Source of the DNA: Nostoc calcicola FACHB-3891
GTDB taxonomy: Bacteria > Cyanobacteriota > Cyanobacteriia > Cyanobacteriales > Nostocaceae
Reading direction: 5' to 3'
Assembly: GCF_014697355.1 (NCBI RefSeq)
Contig: NZ_JACJRQ010000022.1
Span: forward strand, 1 to 64,000
DNA: 64,000 nucleotides
Part shown: piece by piece, positions 44,876-54,866 of the stretch
Position numbering within the stretch: the first letter of the stretch is position 1
Layout: every line of letters starts with the position of its first letter
Notes under the pieces: generated by a model
Seen by the model: only the letters and a program-made list of their open reading frames with translations
What the model was told of the DNA's origin: nothing
The model's database searches: none
Made by a program: the position numbers and the translations under genes

Positions 44876-46276
44876 TCATAACTTTAAAATTACCCGCGCC
44901 AAATTGAAGTAAATCAAAACGCCGACTACATCAACTGCTGTGGTGATGAATGGTGCCGACATTAATGCCGGATCTAAACGCAAGAAACGAAATAAAAATG
45001 GCAGTGCTGAACCGGAGACAGAAGCTAAAATAGAAATAGCTACTAGACTAGTGCCTACAGCGATCGCTACTTCTAATCGTCCTTGCAAAAAGTAAGCCCA
45101 GACAGTAGCGATCGTACCTAACATTCCTCCCAACAAAGCACCTGCGATCGCCTCCCGCCCAATTACCTGCAAGGTTCCGAGCGATCGAATTTCATCGGTG
45201 TTCATCCCGCGAATTACCACAGTGGAAGACTGGGCACCCACATTACCACCAGTACCAGTTAGTAAGGGGATAAATGCTGTCAGTGTCACTACTTTTGTTA
45301 AGATATCTTTTTGGGACTTAATAATCGTTCCTGTGACAGTATTGGTTATCAGTAAAACCAACAACCATAAAACCCGCTTCCGAGCAACTTCTAATAAATT
45401 TGTCTGAAAATAGTTGTCGCCCCCGGACTGCACACCACCACCCAAGGCATAGATATCTTCGGTGGTTTCTTGTTGCAGAATATCAATCACATCATCAACA
45501 GTGATAATACCTACTAGACGCTCTTCTCGGTCTACCACAGGCACTGCCAAAAAATCATATCTTTGGATTAATCTGGCGACTTCTTCCTGATCTGTATCGG
45601 TGTGGACAAACACCACATCACGGGTCATAATTTCGCCAATCATTTGCTCCGGCTGAGATGTCACCAATTCCCGCAACGATACAATTCCTGTTAACCGCCT
45701 TGCTGCATCAGTGACATAAAGATAATAAATCATTTCACTGGCATTAGCTAAGTTGCGAATTCGCTCTAGGGCTTGAGATACTGTGAAGTTTTCTTTGAGG
45801 GAAATCAACTCTAAGGTCATGATTCGCCCAGCAGTATCAGCTTCATAACCCAATAACAGGGCTGTAGCTTGGCGTTCTGCTGGACTGAGTTGTTCTAGGA
45901 GGCGATTAACGACTTTTGCCGGTAATTCATCAAATAATCTCGCTCGGTCATCCGACGACATTCGATCGACGATATCACGAACTTCCTGACTTTTAAGTTC
46001 CTCGATTAACCGTTCTTGAACGCTGTAGTCGAGATACTCATAAACCTCGATCGCTTCATCCTTAGAAAGCAAGCGAAAAACTAAAGCGTGCATCGCTTCT
46101 GGCAAACCCTCAATTGCTTCGGCAATATCCGCAGGCTGCACAGGTACGAGAATAGCTTTTGCTCCCTGCAAGTCGCCTGCTTCTAGCAGCATTTGCAGCT
46201 GAGTCCGTACCAAATCCCGCAATTCCCTGCGTGAGACATTCTGGAGGGTAGAGTTTAAATTGTTTGTCTCAGTCAA
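44876..46276 (-). CDS. mgtE: Magnesium transporter MgtE
   Basis: A 466-residue inner-membrane magnesium channel. The N-terminal superhelical domain (MgtE_N, residues ~30-130) and paired CBS domains (~135-260, GIVSLRELVTSQPEQMIGEI, PVVDREERLVGIITVDDVID) act as the magnesium sensor. Five membrane helices follow, including the conserved pore signature PLLTGTGGNVGAQSS and SAPFITTAVDVVG. It appears complete and of family length. It is probably monocistronic, with repeats at its 3' side and a 1.5-kb gap upstream. Confidence 0.95.
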   Translation of the reverse strand: MTETNNLNSTLQNVSRRELRDLVRTQLQMLLEAGDLQGAKAILVPVQPADIAEAIEGLPEAMHALVFRLLSKDEAIEVYEYLDYSVQERLIEELKSQEVRDIVDRMSSDDRARLFDELPAKVVNRLLEQLSPAERQATALLLGYEADTAGRIMTLELISLKENFTVSQALERIRNLANASEMIYYLYVTDAARRLTGIVSLRELVTSQPEQMIGEIMTRDVVFVHTDTDQEEVARLIQRYDFLAVPVVDREERLVGIITVDDVIDILQQETTEDIYALGGGVQSGGDNYFQTNLLEVARKRVLWLLVLLITNTVTGTIIKSQKDILTKVVTLTAFIPLLTGTGGNVGAQSSTVVIRGMNTDEIRSLGTLQVIGREAIAGALLGGMLGTIATVWAYFLQGRLEVAIAVGTSLVAISILASVSGSALPFLFRFLRLDPALMSAPFITTAVDVVGVLIYFNLARVILKL

Positions 46277-47815
46277 AGTTCACTTTCCTCAGCCAGTTTG
46301 AACAAGGTTGCTGCCATTAGTCTAGGGGAAAGTGGGGATATGCAACGTCGAAAAGAGTGATTTTTCCAAGTTTGACGTTAATTGAAAATAGTTATCAATT
46401 AATTATAAGGGACGGCGATCGCTCGGTACTAACAACAAAGCTACTGGAATAGCGGGCAGTCAGCCCATTACAAGCACATTGTTGTATTTTTAACCTGAAA
46501 TGAATAACTCACTTGTGATTTATTTACAAGACTTCACAAATATTGATTTTTTTGACCTTGACAATTTATTAAAACTATTTTGGTTTTTTGCTAATTTTTG
46601 TAACAAACATCTAAATTGACAGTCATTATGAAGTACCTGAGAAATAAAACTTTTTGAAATCTTTAAATATGAGGTTATTCTTTATATTGGTTTCATAAAA
46701 ATTACTATTTATGCGGAGAAAAACATCAGATGCCTCTGTAGACCACTAATTTTTATTTAAAAATCATCAAAACTTTAATATACCTTTAAATTTTCATGAA
46801 TTTGTAAATATTTCAACAAAGTTTTCCAAAAGAGATAGACATAACACGGTAACCTAGTGTCAAATGTGTAATTGATTAATCCTATAGATCCATCACTTAA
46901 GTACATATTTGATAAATTGAAATGCAATATACTTACGTATAGGTTTGTTAACACTGGGCGTTGCTTCGCCTAAAACTCAAATCTAACACCACATTATCCG
47001 AGATTACTAGTTTTCAAAAATGGTAATTTGTTGTCGAAACAGAATTCAGCAGTCAGTAGCCAGAATTCAGCAATGTTTTTTGTGCGAAAGAGTGGATAGC
47101 GCAGCGTTAGCGAGTCTGCGAGCGTCTGAATCTAGGGGTTTAATACCCCCAGTAAATCTGCATATTTAGTGGTCAACAACACAGTGGTGGGTCTGAATCG
47201 CTCACTGATTCATTTTGACTCCTGAATTCTGACTTGGAGAATTGTTCTTCAATGTTCAATAAACTGACTAAACTAAATTTTCACACATCAAAACTCAGAT
47301 AATTTCTAGAAAGAAAACAAAGTTGAACAGGGCATATACAACCTTAAGCAAATCTTTAATATTTCTGATAATACATACTTAAATGTATTTTTTAAGAGAG
47401 ATATGGTAAGTTATGTCACTTCATACCGCTTGATTATCATGTCGATTACAAAGGAGCAGATGTAGATGAATAAAAGAACATCTAGGAAAAATTTGTATCA
47501 GCGATCGAGTAGAATACTACAAGTATTCATTAATATATTAATAAGCAAGTAAAGATTAGCTTATCAATATATTTTGGTTAGAGTCATCGAGCATTTTGTT
47601 ACCAAAAATTCCATTTAAAACTAATACTGAAACATTGATTCTGGCATTAGTTTTCAGCTAAAACACATTTAAATTGTATGACTAATCATGAGACTTTCCT
47701 TTGTCATTAGGTCATCGATCGCTTGTATTTACAAAGGATAAAAGACGGTCTTTAGGAGAGGATATGCAATTTGGATGCAAATTAGCTTAACTTTATCGTG
47801 AGGCATATATATCTA
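46277..47815. other. 1.5-kb gap upstream of the PA14 protein
   Basis: The longest gene-free stretch in the window. It is very AT-rich from 46480 to 46920. At about 47040-47235 a non-coding repeat is bordered by CAGAATTCAGCAGTCAGTAG and CTCCTGAATTCTGACTTGG, enclosing the hairpin GGGGTTTAATACCCCC. The final 500 bases are AT-rich without a recognisable gene and may be a long leader for the downstream gene. No open frame with domain character was seen on either strand. Confidence 0.5.
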
Positions 47816-50800
47816 ATGAACGAATTACAGACTCAAAATCCACTCTCCACAACACCGACAAATTCAGTAATTCCCAATCAATCATCATCTTTAGAAACGA
47901 TCGATCGGCCGCGATCGAATTTTTCAGCTCGGGCTAGCAACCTCGTTTCTCAAGGAGATGGACTCAAAGCAGAATATTACGACAACATCGACTTCACCAA
48001 CTTGAAGGTAACTCGCACAGATGCGAAGGTAGACTTCATCTGGGGTAATGGTTCTCCAGATCCATCCATCGGTGCAGATACCTTCTCAGCGCGTTGGACA
48101 GGTCAGGTAGAAGCTAAGTACAGCGAGACTTACAACTTCTACACTAATAGTGATGATGGTGTGCGATTGTGGGTGAATAATCAACTGCTGGTGGATAAGT
48201 TTGTCAATCAATCAGCTACAGAAAATACTGGTTCCATCGCACTAGTTGCAGGTCAGAAGTACGATATTAAACTCGAATACTATGACGATGCCTACAGTGC
48301 CGTTTCTCAATTGTCTTGGTCAAGCACCTCTCAGGCTAAGGAGATTATTCCCCAATCCCAACTTTATAGTCAGGTGAATCCACCTAATCCACCTGCTAGT
48401 AATGGCAACGGACTCAAAGCAGAATATTACGACAACATCGACTTCACCAACTTGAAGGTAACTCGCACAGATGCGAAGGTAGACTTTATCTGGGGTGCTG
48501 GTTCTCCAGATCCATCCATCGGTGCAGATACCTTCTCAGCGCGTTGGACAGGTCAGGTAGAAGCCAAGTACAGCGAGACTTACAACTTCTACACTAATAG
48601 TGATGATGGTGTGCGATTGTGGGTGAATAATCAACTGCTGGTGGATAAGTTTGTCAATCAATCCGCTACAGAAAATACTGGTTCCATCGCACTAGTTGCA
48701 GGTCAGAAGTACGATATTAAACTCGAATACTATGACGATGCCTACAGTGCCGTTTCTCAATTGTCTTGGTCAAGCACCTCTCAGGCTAAGGAGATTATTC
48801 CCCAATCCCAACTTTATAGTCAGGTGAATCCACCTGCAAGTAATGGCAACGGACTTAAGGCAGAATATTACGACAACATCGACTTCACCAACTTGAAGGT
48901 AACTCGCACAGATGCGAAGGTAGACTTTATCTGGGGTGCTGGTTCTCCAGATCCATCCATCGGTGCAGATACCTTCTCAGCGCGTTGGACAGGTCAGGTA
49001 GAAGCCAAGTACAGCGAGACTTACAACTTCTACACTAATAGTGATGATGGTGTGCGACTGTGGGTGAATAATCAACTGCTGGTGGATAAGTTTGTCAATC
49101 AATCGGCTACAGAAAATACTGGTTCCATCGCGCTAGTTGCAGGTCAGAAGTACGATATTAAACTCGAATACTATGACAATGCCTACAGTGCCGTTTCTCA
49201 ATTGTCTTGGTCAAGTGCCTCTCAGGCTAAGGAAATTATTCCTCAGTCTCAATTGTATTCACCAGCCCTTCAGCCCACCATTACCTTAGGATCGCCTTCC
49301 ATAACTGTGAACGAATCTGCTGGTGGTGTGTCCATCACTCTGCTGCGAAGTGGTGACTTAAGCGGCATATCTACAGTTAAGTATGCCACCTTTGCTAATA
49401 CCGCTACAGCAGGAGTTGACTACGGAAATGAAGGCACTGAAAGCGCTGGATTAGTTACTTTTGCTGCCGGAGAAAGCAGCAAACAAGTCCGCATTCTAAT
49501 CAATGAGGATTCGTTACCAGAACCAGATGAAACCTTTAGTTTTGTGATCGATCAGGCAGAGGGAGCAACACTCGGACTGCAAAGAACTATTGGAATTACA
49601 ATTCAAGATAACGATCGCTCTAGTCTGGACGTCACTCAGCCAACAGTTAAGGAGAAAGATGGTTCTGCTATAGTGACAGTTACACGGGGTAATGCTTTAG
49701 GGGCTGCTAGTGTAAACTATACAACCGTGGACGGAACTGCTAAAGCTGGATCTGACTTCCAGACTGTATCTGGAATCTTGAACTTTGCAGCCGGAGAAAC
49801 CACCAAGACCATTTCTATTGCCCTTGTAAATGACAACATTGCGGAAACAAATGAAACATTTACTTTGAACTTCACTAATGCAGTAGGGGTGACGTTAAAT
49901 CCTAATCCTCTAAAGGCAACTATCACTATTACCGATGATGATTCAGGTAACTTTGCTTTAGAAACGCTGGCTTCTGGTTTATTTCAACCTACAGCTTTTG
50001 ACTGGAGTCCCGATGATAAGCTGATGTTCGTTGCCCAGAAAAATGGGGTAGTGCGAGTATTGAATAACGGCGTCTTGTCAGCAACACCATTTATCGATAT
50101 TTCTGCACAAGTAAATGGTACGCGCGATCGCGGTTTGTTAAGCATCGCTGTACATCCAGATTTTGGCAAGAGTCCGAACGGTAACAACTATGTTTACCTG
50201 TTGTTTACCTACGATCCACCAGAAACCAATCCAAATAATCTCAATAACAATGCCAATAGCACACTGGACAATCCCGATCAGAATGGTAACCGTGGTGGAC
50301 GACTAATTCGGGTAACAGCTAATCCCAACACTAATTACACTACTGCGATCGCTGGTAGCGAAGTTGTGCTGCTGGGTGGCAATACCAGTTGGCAGTATAT
50401 CAGTCATCCCGATGGCAACAGCACAGATGTTACCCTTAACTACGCACCATCAGGAATTCTGAACAAGGATACTGGTAAGTTTTTTACAAGTATGCAGGAT
50501 TATTTGAATAATCTTGATAAAGTCCAAAATGTCCAAGATTTTATTGCCACCGATAGTGAATCTCACTCTGTTGGGACTGTAAAGTTTGGAACTGATGGTT
50601 CTCTGTTTGTTAGTTTAGGCGATGGCACTTCCTACAATGGCCAAGATCCCCGAGCAATTCGCGTCCAGGATATCAATAATCTCTCTGGTAAGCTCCTGCG
50701 GATCGATCCGATTACCGGTGATGGTTTAGCAAGTAATCCTTTCTACAACGGCGATCCAGATAGCAATCGTTCCAAAGTTTATAATTTAGGTTTGCGTAAC

Positions 50801-51349
50801 CCCTTCCGCTTCACCATTGATGAGCGCACCAACACCCCCTATATTGGTGATGTTGGCTGGAGTCGTTGGGAAGAAGTAAATGTTGGAACACCAGGAGCTA
50901 ACTTTGGGTGGCCATACTTTGAAGGTGGTAAGGATGCAGCAGGTAATTACGTCAGTCTCAAATCAGGCTATTCTGGCTTACAGGCAGCCCAAAACTTCTA
51001 TAATAGTGGCGCAACTGTCGTAGCACCAACTTACGCCTACGCCCATTATGGTTCCAATGCGATCATTGCAGGTGATTTTTACACAGGCAATACTTTCCCC
51101 TCAATCTATCAAGGTGCTTTATTCGTTGCTGATTCTAGCCAAGGAATTATCGATGCCTTGAAATTCGACACTCAAGGCAAACTTGTCTCAGTTCAGCGGT
51201 TTGCTTCTGGTGCAGATACACCTAATCTAGGAGTGCCTGTACAACTCTCCGTTGGTAAAGATGGCAATCTGTACTATGCAAACTTGTTTGCAGACCCCAA
51301 AAACACCTATTATTCAGGTGAGATTAAACGCTTCCGACCTATTGCTTAG
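47816..51349 (+). CDS. PA14 x3 - Calx-beta x2 - PQQ-type sugar dehydrogenase protein
   Basis: From the ATG at 47816 it is 1177 residues; an in-frame GTG at 47798 would add six. Three PA14 domains (units starting at 47960, 48410 and 48851; each with FSARWTGQVEAKYSETYNFY and DDGVRLWVNNQLLVDKF) are nearly identical in DNA. Two Calx-beta domains follow (SITVNESAGGVSITLLRSGD; GTAKAGSDFQTVSGILNFAA). The last ~460 residues form a glucose/sorbosone-dehydrogenase beta propeller (RDRGLLSIAVHPDF, VSLGDGTSYNGQDP, NLGLRNPFRFTIDE). PA14 binds carbohydrate, so this looks like an extracellular sugar-binding and possibly sugar-oxidising protein. No N-terminal signal is seen; export, if any, may use a C-terminal or type I route. 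Confidence 0.88.
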   Translation: MNELQTQNPLSTTPTNSVIPNQSSSLETIDRPRSNFSARASNLVSQGDGLKAEYYDNIDFTNLKVTRTDAKVDFIWGNGSPDPSIGADTFSARWTGQVEAKYSETYNFYTNSDDGVRLWVNNQLLVDKFVNQSATENTGSIALVAGQKYDIKLEYYDDAYSAVSQLSWSSTSQAKEIIPQSQLYSQVNPPNPPASNGNGLKAEYYDNIDFTNLKVTRTDAKVDFIWGAGSPDPSIGADTFSARWTGQVEAKYSETYNFYTNSDDGVRLWVNNQLLVDKFVNQSATENTGSIALVAGQKYDIKLEYYDDAYSAVSQLSWSSTSQAKEIIPQSQLYSQVNPPASNGNGLKAEYYDNIDFTNLKVTRTDAKVDFIWGAGSPDPSIGADTFSARWTGQVEAKYSETYNFYTNSDDGVRLWVNNQLLVDKFVNQSATENTGSIALVAGQKYDIKLEYYDNAYSAVSQLSWSSASQAKEIIPQSQLYSPALQPTITLGSPSITVNESAGGVSITLLRSGDLSGISTVKYATFANTATAGVDYGNEGTESAGLVTFAAGESSKQVRILINEDSLPEPDETFSFVIDQAEGATLGLQRTIGITIQDNDRSSLDVTQPTVKEKDGSAIVTVTRGNALGAASVNYTTVDGTAKAGSDFQTVSGILNFAAGETTKTISIALVNDNIAETNETFTLNFTNAVGVTLNPNPLKATITITDDDSGNFALETLASGLFQPTAFDWSPDDKLMFVAQKNGVVRVLNNGVLSATPFIDISAQVNGTRDRGLLSIAVHPDFGKSPNGNNYVYLLFTYDPPETNPNNLNNNANSTLDNPDQNGNRGGRLIRVTANPNTNYTTAIAGSEVVLLGGNTSWQYISHPDGNSTDVTLNYAPSGILNKDTGKFFTSMQDYLNNLDKVQNVQDFIATDSESHSVGTVKFGTDGSLFVSLGDGTSYNGQDPRAIRVQDINNLSGKLLRIDPITGDGLASNPFYNGDPDSNRSKVYNLGLRNPFRFTIDERTNTPYIGDVGWSRWEEVNVGTPGANFGWPYFEGGKDAAGNYVSLKSGYSGLQAAQNFYNSGATVVAPTYAYAHYGSNAIIAGDFYTGNTFPSIYQGALFVADSSQGIIDALKFDTQGKLVSVQRFASGADTPNLGVPVQLSVGKDGNLYYANLFADPKNTYYSGEIKRFRPIA

Positions 51350-51440
51350 AGGAACTTCGCAATAGATTCATGAGTCCACATCCGTGGACTTTACTTGTGT
51401 AGTAGTGAATTCTATTCGCCCAATACTTTTCAAACAAGCT

Positions 51441-52991
51441 CTAAGACAACTTTGTTACAAATCCCAACAATTTTTTAGTAGTTGATGTCAGGAGTGTACG
51501 ACGATAGGCATCAGCTGCTTTTTTTATTGCTTCAGCTTGAGTGGGATAAGGATGAATCACACTGCTTAATTTACTCAAACCGATTTTATTCACAATTGCT
51601 GTGGTTACTTCTGATATCATTTCGCCGGCGTGAGGGGCGACAATGGTTGCACCGAGAATTTCATCAGAACCTTTTTTATGGTGGATTTTCAGAAATCCTA
51701 ATTCTTCACCATCGGCGATCGCTCGGTCTACAGTATTAAAAGGAATAGCGATCGTTGTCACTTCAACGCCTAGCTTCTGCGCCTCGTGTTCGTACATTCC
51801 TACGTGGGCAATTTCTGGGTCAGTATAAGTTACCCAAGGCATTACTAAGCTACTGAGTTTGGTACGTCCTAAGCCAAAGGGAGAAAACAAAGTATTCTTA
51901 ATCACAATTCGCGCCGCTGCATCAGCAGCATGGGTAAACTTCCACTTCATGCAGATATCGCCCGCTGCATAGATTTTCGGATTGGTTGTTTGCAGGTAAT
52001 CATTGACCTTCACTCCTTGGCGCTTGTCATATTCTACACCCGCTGCTTCTAAATTTAAATTTTCTACATTTGGGGCACGCCCCGCACCAACTAAAATTTC
52101 ATCTACTGTCACAGAATCTCGATGACCATTAGATGAAAAGTAAAGCCGTTTCCCCTGGGTGACTGTTACCACTTCTTCTAATTTGGAATTCAACACCACG
52201 CGAATTCCTTCGTTAATCAAAACCCTTTGGAGAATTTTAGCAGCCTCGGCATCTTCTTTGTTGAGAATCTGAGAACCGCTATGAAAAAGTACCACCTCAG
52301 AACCCAAGCGCCGAAAAGCTTGCGCCAATTCGCAACCAATGGGGCCGCCACCAATTACCGCCAAACGTTCCGGTCGTTGAATCAAAGAAAAAACTGTTTC
52401 GTTGGTGAGATAACCTGCTTGTTCGAGTCCAGGAATCGCGGGTTGTGCGGCTCTGGCTCCAGTCGCAATTACAGCTTTTTTAAATCGGAGAGTTTTTTCG
52501 CCGACTTCCACGGTATTTTTACTTGCAAATCGACCGCTACCTAAGAAGACATCGACACCCAAATTTTTAAATCGTTCTGCTGAGTCATTATGGCTGATAT
52601 CAGCTCTTATCCGGCGCATCCTGGCCATGACTGTGGGAAAATCAACGTCAATATTATGTTGGGGAATATTAACTCCCAAGTTTTTAGCATTCCAAATTTC
52701 CCCAACTACGCGAGCGGAACGAATCACAGTTTTAGATGGTACGCAACCAACATTCAAGCAATCTCCACCCATGAGATGCCTTTCAATTAATGCTACTTTT
52801 AAACCTAAATCTAAACCTGCTGCACCTGCGGCTACGACTAAACCGGCTGTACCAGCACCAATTACTACTAAGTCATAAATATCGGCGGGTTGAGGATTGA
52901 CCCAATTTGGCGGATGGACGTAAGATACTAACTTTTGGTTATACTCGTCCATTGGGCGGACTGTGACTATCTCGAATTCGGAATTGGTCAT
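51441..52991 (-). CDS. Mercuric-reductase-like pyridine nucleotide-disulfide oxidoreductase
   Basis: A 516-residue flavoprotein. It has the FAD loop YDLVVIGAGTAGLV, the redox disulfide GGDCLNVGCVPSK (Cys78, Cys83), the NAD(P)-binding RLAVIGGGPIGCELA, the IYAAGDIC FAD motif and the C-terminal HPYPTQAE active-site His-Glu. It lacks an N-terminal heavy-metal-binding domain and a C-terminal Cys pair, so true mercury reduction is doubtful; dihydrolipoamide-dehydrogenase-like or related activity is possible. A 30-residue N-terminal extension is unusual. Related proteins frequently sit beside or are fused with TVP38/TMEM64 proteins, as here. Confidence 0.9.
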   Translation of the reverse strand: MTNSEFEIVTVRPMDEYNQKLVSYVHPPNWVNPQPADIYDLVVIGAGTAGLVVAAGAAGLDLGLKVALIERHLMGGDCLNVGCVPSKTVIRSARVVGEIWNAKNLGVNIPQHNIDVDFPTVMARMRRIRADISHNDSAERFKNLGVDVFLGSGRFASKNTVEVGEKTLRFKKAVIATGARAAQPAIPGLEQAGYLTNETVFSLIQRPERLAVIGGGPIGCELAQAFRRLGSEVVLFHSGSQILNKEDAEAAKILQRVLINEGIRVVLNSKLEEVVTVTQGKRLYFSSNGHRDSVTVDEILVGAGRAPNVENLNLEAAGVEYDKRQGVKVNDYLQTTNPKIYAAGDICMKWKFTHAADAAARIVIKNTLFSPFGLGRTKLSSLVMPWVTYTDPEIAHVGMYEHEAQKLGVEVTTIAIPFNTVDRAIADGEELGFLKIHHKKGSDEILGATIVAPHAGEMISEVTTAIVNKIGLSKLSSVIHPYPTQAEAIKKAADAYRRTLLTSTTKKLLGFVTKLS

Positions 52992-53119
52992 TGTTGATAC
53001 CTTTTTTTAAAAGTGAAAATACCAAAGTCAAGATAAATTGATTTATGGTTATTTAATTAGAATTACATCTTTGGATTGTTTTATCGGTTTGAAAATTGAC
53101 AATTCAATAGGAAGAAGTT

Positions 53120-53168
53120 TTTAAACGCAAAGGTACGCTAAGTAAGCGCAGAGGTACGCAGAGTTTTA
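53120..53168. repeat. Inverted CTTTGCG-type repeat
   Basis: AAACGCAAAGGTACGCTAAG then GCGCAGAGGTACGCAGAG is the reverse complement of the repeat core seen at 10485-10535 and 28276-28331. It is non-coding and lies between the flavoprotein and TVP38 genes. Confidence 0.65.
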
Positions 53169-53209
53169 AACATACTACTTGAAATTGGTAAGGTAAGAGA
53201 GGGTAGAAG

Positions 53210-53932
53210 CTATAAAATCTCATCTTCTAGGGCTTTGCGGGCAATGCGGGTGATAGAAATTGTAACGGCGACTGTGGCAATCAAACCGACAATGCGAATT
53301 ACCCATTGTAAAGTAGGGTTGCTGGGTTGAGCCTCAGTACCAATCGCGGCAAGATTAGCTGCCAGGGAACCAATATAAACATACATGATGGTTCCGGGAA
53401 TCATGCCCACGGAACCGATAAAGTAGTCTTTGAGGGAAACCCCTGTGATGCCAAAAGCATAGTTCAATAAATTGAAAGGAAATATTGGCGAGAGTCGCGT
53501 TAGCAGGACAATTTTTAATCCTTCTCTGCTAACAGCTTCATCAATGGCGGCAAATTTTTTGTTATCGGCTATTTTACGAGCAACCCAGTCCCTTGCTAAA
53601 TAACGTCCGACGAGGAAAGCAGCTGTAGCGCCAAGGGTTGCACCAATAAACACGTACAAAGAACCCCAAACTACGCCAAAGATAACGCCAGAACCTAAGG
53701 TGAGAATAGAGCCTGGGAAGAAAGCAACTGTGGCGAGAATGTAAATTGCAATAAAAGCGATCGCTCCCACTGTACCAAGACTATCAATCCACTGCAACGC
53801 GTCCCGTAAAATTGCTTGGGGATTAAAAGAATTAGTATTTACAGATTCTTGTGCTAAGGCAAACTCTGTATTTAACAACAAAGCAAAGCCAACCACTAAT
53901 ATTAATCCGATTAATAATCTAAAACTCCTCAT
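53210..53932 (-). CDS. TVP38/TMEM64 (VTT/DedA-like) membrane protein, first copy
   Basis: A 240-residue membrane protein with a hydrophobic N-terminal segment (LLIGLILVVGFALLLNTEFA, possibly a signal anchor) and four to five further helices. The VTT-type core has FFPGSILTLGSGVIFGVVWG, GATLGATAAFLVGRYLARDW and LLTRLSPIFPFNLLNYAFG, with the conserved F/YPG..L, GxxxG and R-LSP-FP-NxxNY motifs. Members are thought to move lipids or small ions across membranes; the cyanobacterial role is not known. It is one of two tandem paralogues (the other is at 53979), 46 bases apart on the same strand. Confidence 0.9.
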   Translation of the reverse strand: MRSFRLLIGLILVVGFALLLNTEFALAQESVNTNSFNPQAILRDALQWIDSLGTVGAIAFIAIYILATVAFFPGSILTLGSGVIFGVVWGSLYVFIGATLGATAAFLVGRYLARDWVARKIADNKKFAAIDEAVSREGLKIVLLTRLSPIFPFNLLNYAFGITGVSLKDYFIGSVGMIPGTIMYVYIGSLAANLAAIGTEAQPSNPTLQWVIRIVGLIATVAVTISITRIARKALEDEIL

Positions 53933-53978
53933 TCTCTCTGCGCCTCTCTTGTCTCTGCATGAAAAAACATCGTAATTA

Positions 53979-54734
53979 TTACTCTGGTGATGAATCTGGT
54001 TTCTCTAAATAACTTATTTCTGCTATTGCTACACTTTGAGCTAAAGCTTTTTGAGCAATTTTTGTAATATAAACAGTTACAACAACGCTAGCAATTAACC
54101 CAACTCCTTGCATTATCCATTGCCAGATTTGAGTTTCTGGAGTAATCGGTTGATGAGATGTATTAATCATGGCAATATTTCCAGCTAAAGAACCAATATA
54201 AACGTACATCACAGTGCCAGGAATAATCCCAAAAGAACCTAATATATAATCTTTGAAAGAAACTTGTGTGACTCCGAAAGCATAATTCAATAAATTGAAG
54301 GGAAAGACGGGAGAAAGACGAGTTAGCAAGACAATTTTCCACCCTTCTTTCGCAACTGCTAAATCAATTGCTTTAAATTTAGGATGTTTGTCCATTTGTT
54401 CGCAAACCCAATTCCGCGAGAGGTAACGTCCAACAAGAAAAGCTAAGGTAGCTCCGATGATGGCAGCAATTAGTACATATATTGAACCCCAAAATACTCC
54501 AAACAGACAACCACCTTTGAGAGTTAATAAGGAACCCGGTATAAACAATAATGTAGCTAAGTTGTAGATGACTATGTAGGCTATGGGACCGAAGATGCCA
54601 AGACTCTCAACCCAAATAATTAAGGTGTGTAAAAGTCCTTGAAAATTGAACTGTTTAGCGGCAATTATGAGAGTGACAACGAAGCAAGTTAGCAGTAATA
54701 GTTTGAGTTTGGAATTGAATAAGGGCTTCTTCAT
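53979..54734 (-). CDS. TVP38/TMEM64 (VTT/DedA-like) membrane protein, second copy
   Basis: A 251-residue paralogue of the neighbouring protein, with the same core (LFIPGSLLTLKGGCLFGVFW, GATLAFLVGRYLSRNW, LLTRLSPVFPFNLLNYAFGV, FGIIPGTVMYVYIGSLAGN) and a different N-terminus. The two share the LTRLSP-FPFNLLNYAFG motif almost exactly, consistent with tandem duplication. Together with the flavoprotein downstream they form a minus-strand group; 46 bases separate the two genes. Function is unproven. Confidence 0.9.
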   Translation of the reverse strand: MKKPLFNSKLKLLLLTCFVVTLIIAAKQFNFQGLLHTLIIWVESLGIFGPIAYIVIYNLATLLFIPGSLLTLKGGCLFGVFWGSIYVLIAAIIGATLAFLVGRYLSRNWVCEQMDKHPKFKAIDLAVAKEGWKIVLLTRLSPVFPFNLLNYAFGVTQVSFKDYILGSFGIIPGTVMYVYIGSLAGNIAMINTSHQPITPETQIWQWIMQGVGLIASVVVTVYITKIAQKALAQSVAIAEISYLEKPDSSPE

Positions 54735-54866
54735 TTTGATAACTAGAAGGTAAGACGCGATGAATCGTGTCTCTACAAGTGGTCTATTTGTGGCATTCTT
54801 TTTTCAAATTGGTATTACACGTTGAATCTAATAGCACTAAGATATACTACTAACATGAGAAACAGC

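Noticed and set aside
47100..47230. Possible tRNA or structured RNA with GGGGTTTAATACCCCC hairpin
   Set aside because: No cloverleaf or T-loop sequence could be drawn; it belongs to a dispersed repeat with inverted ends.
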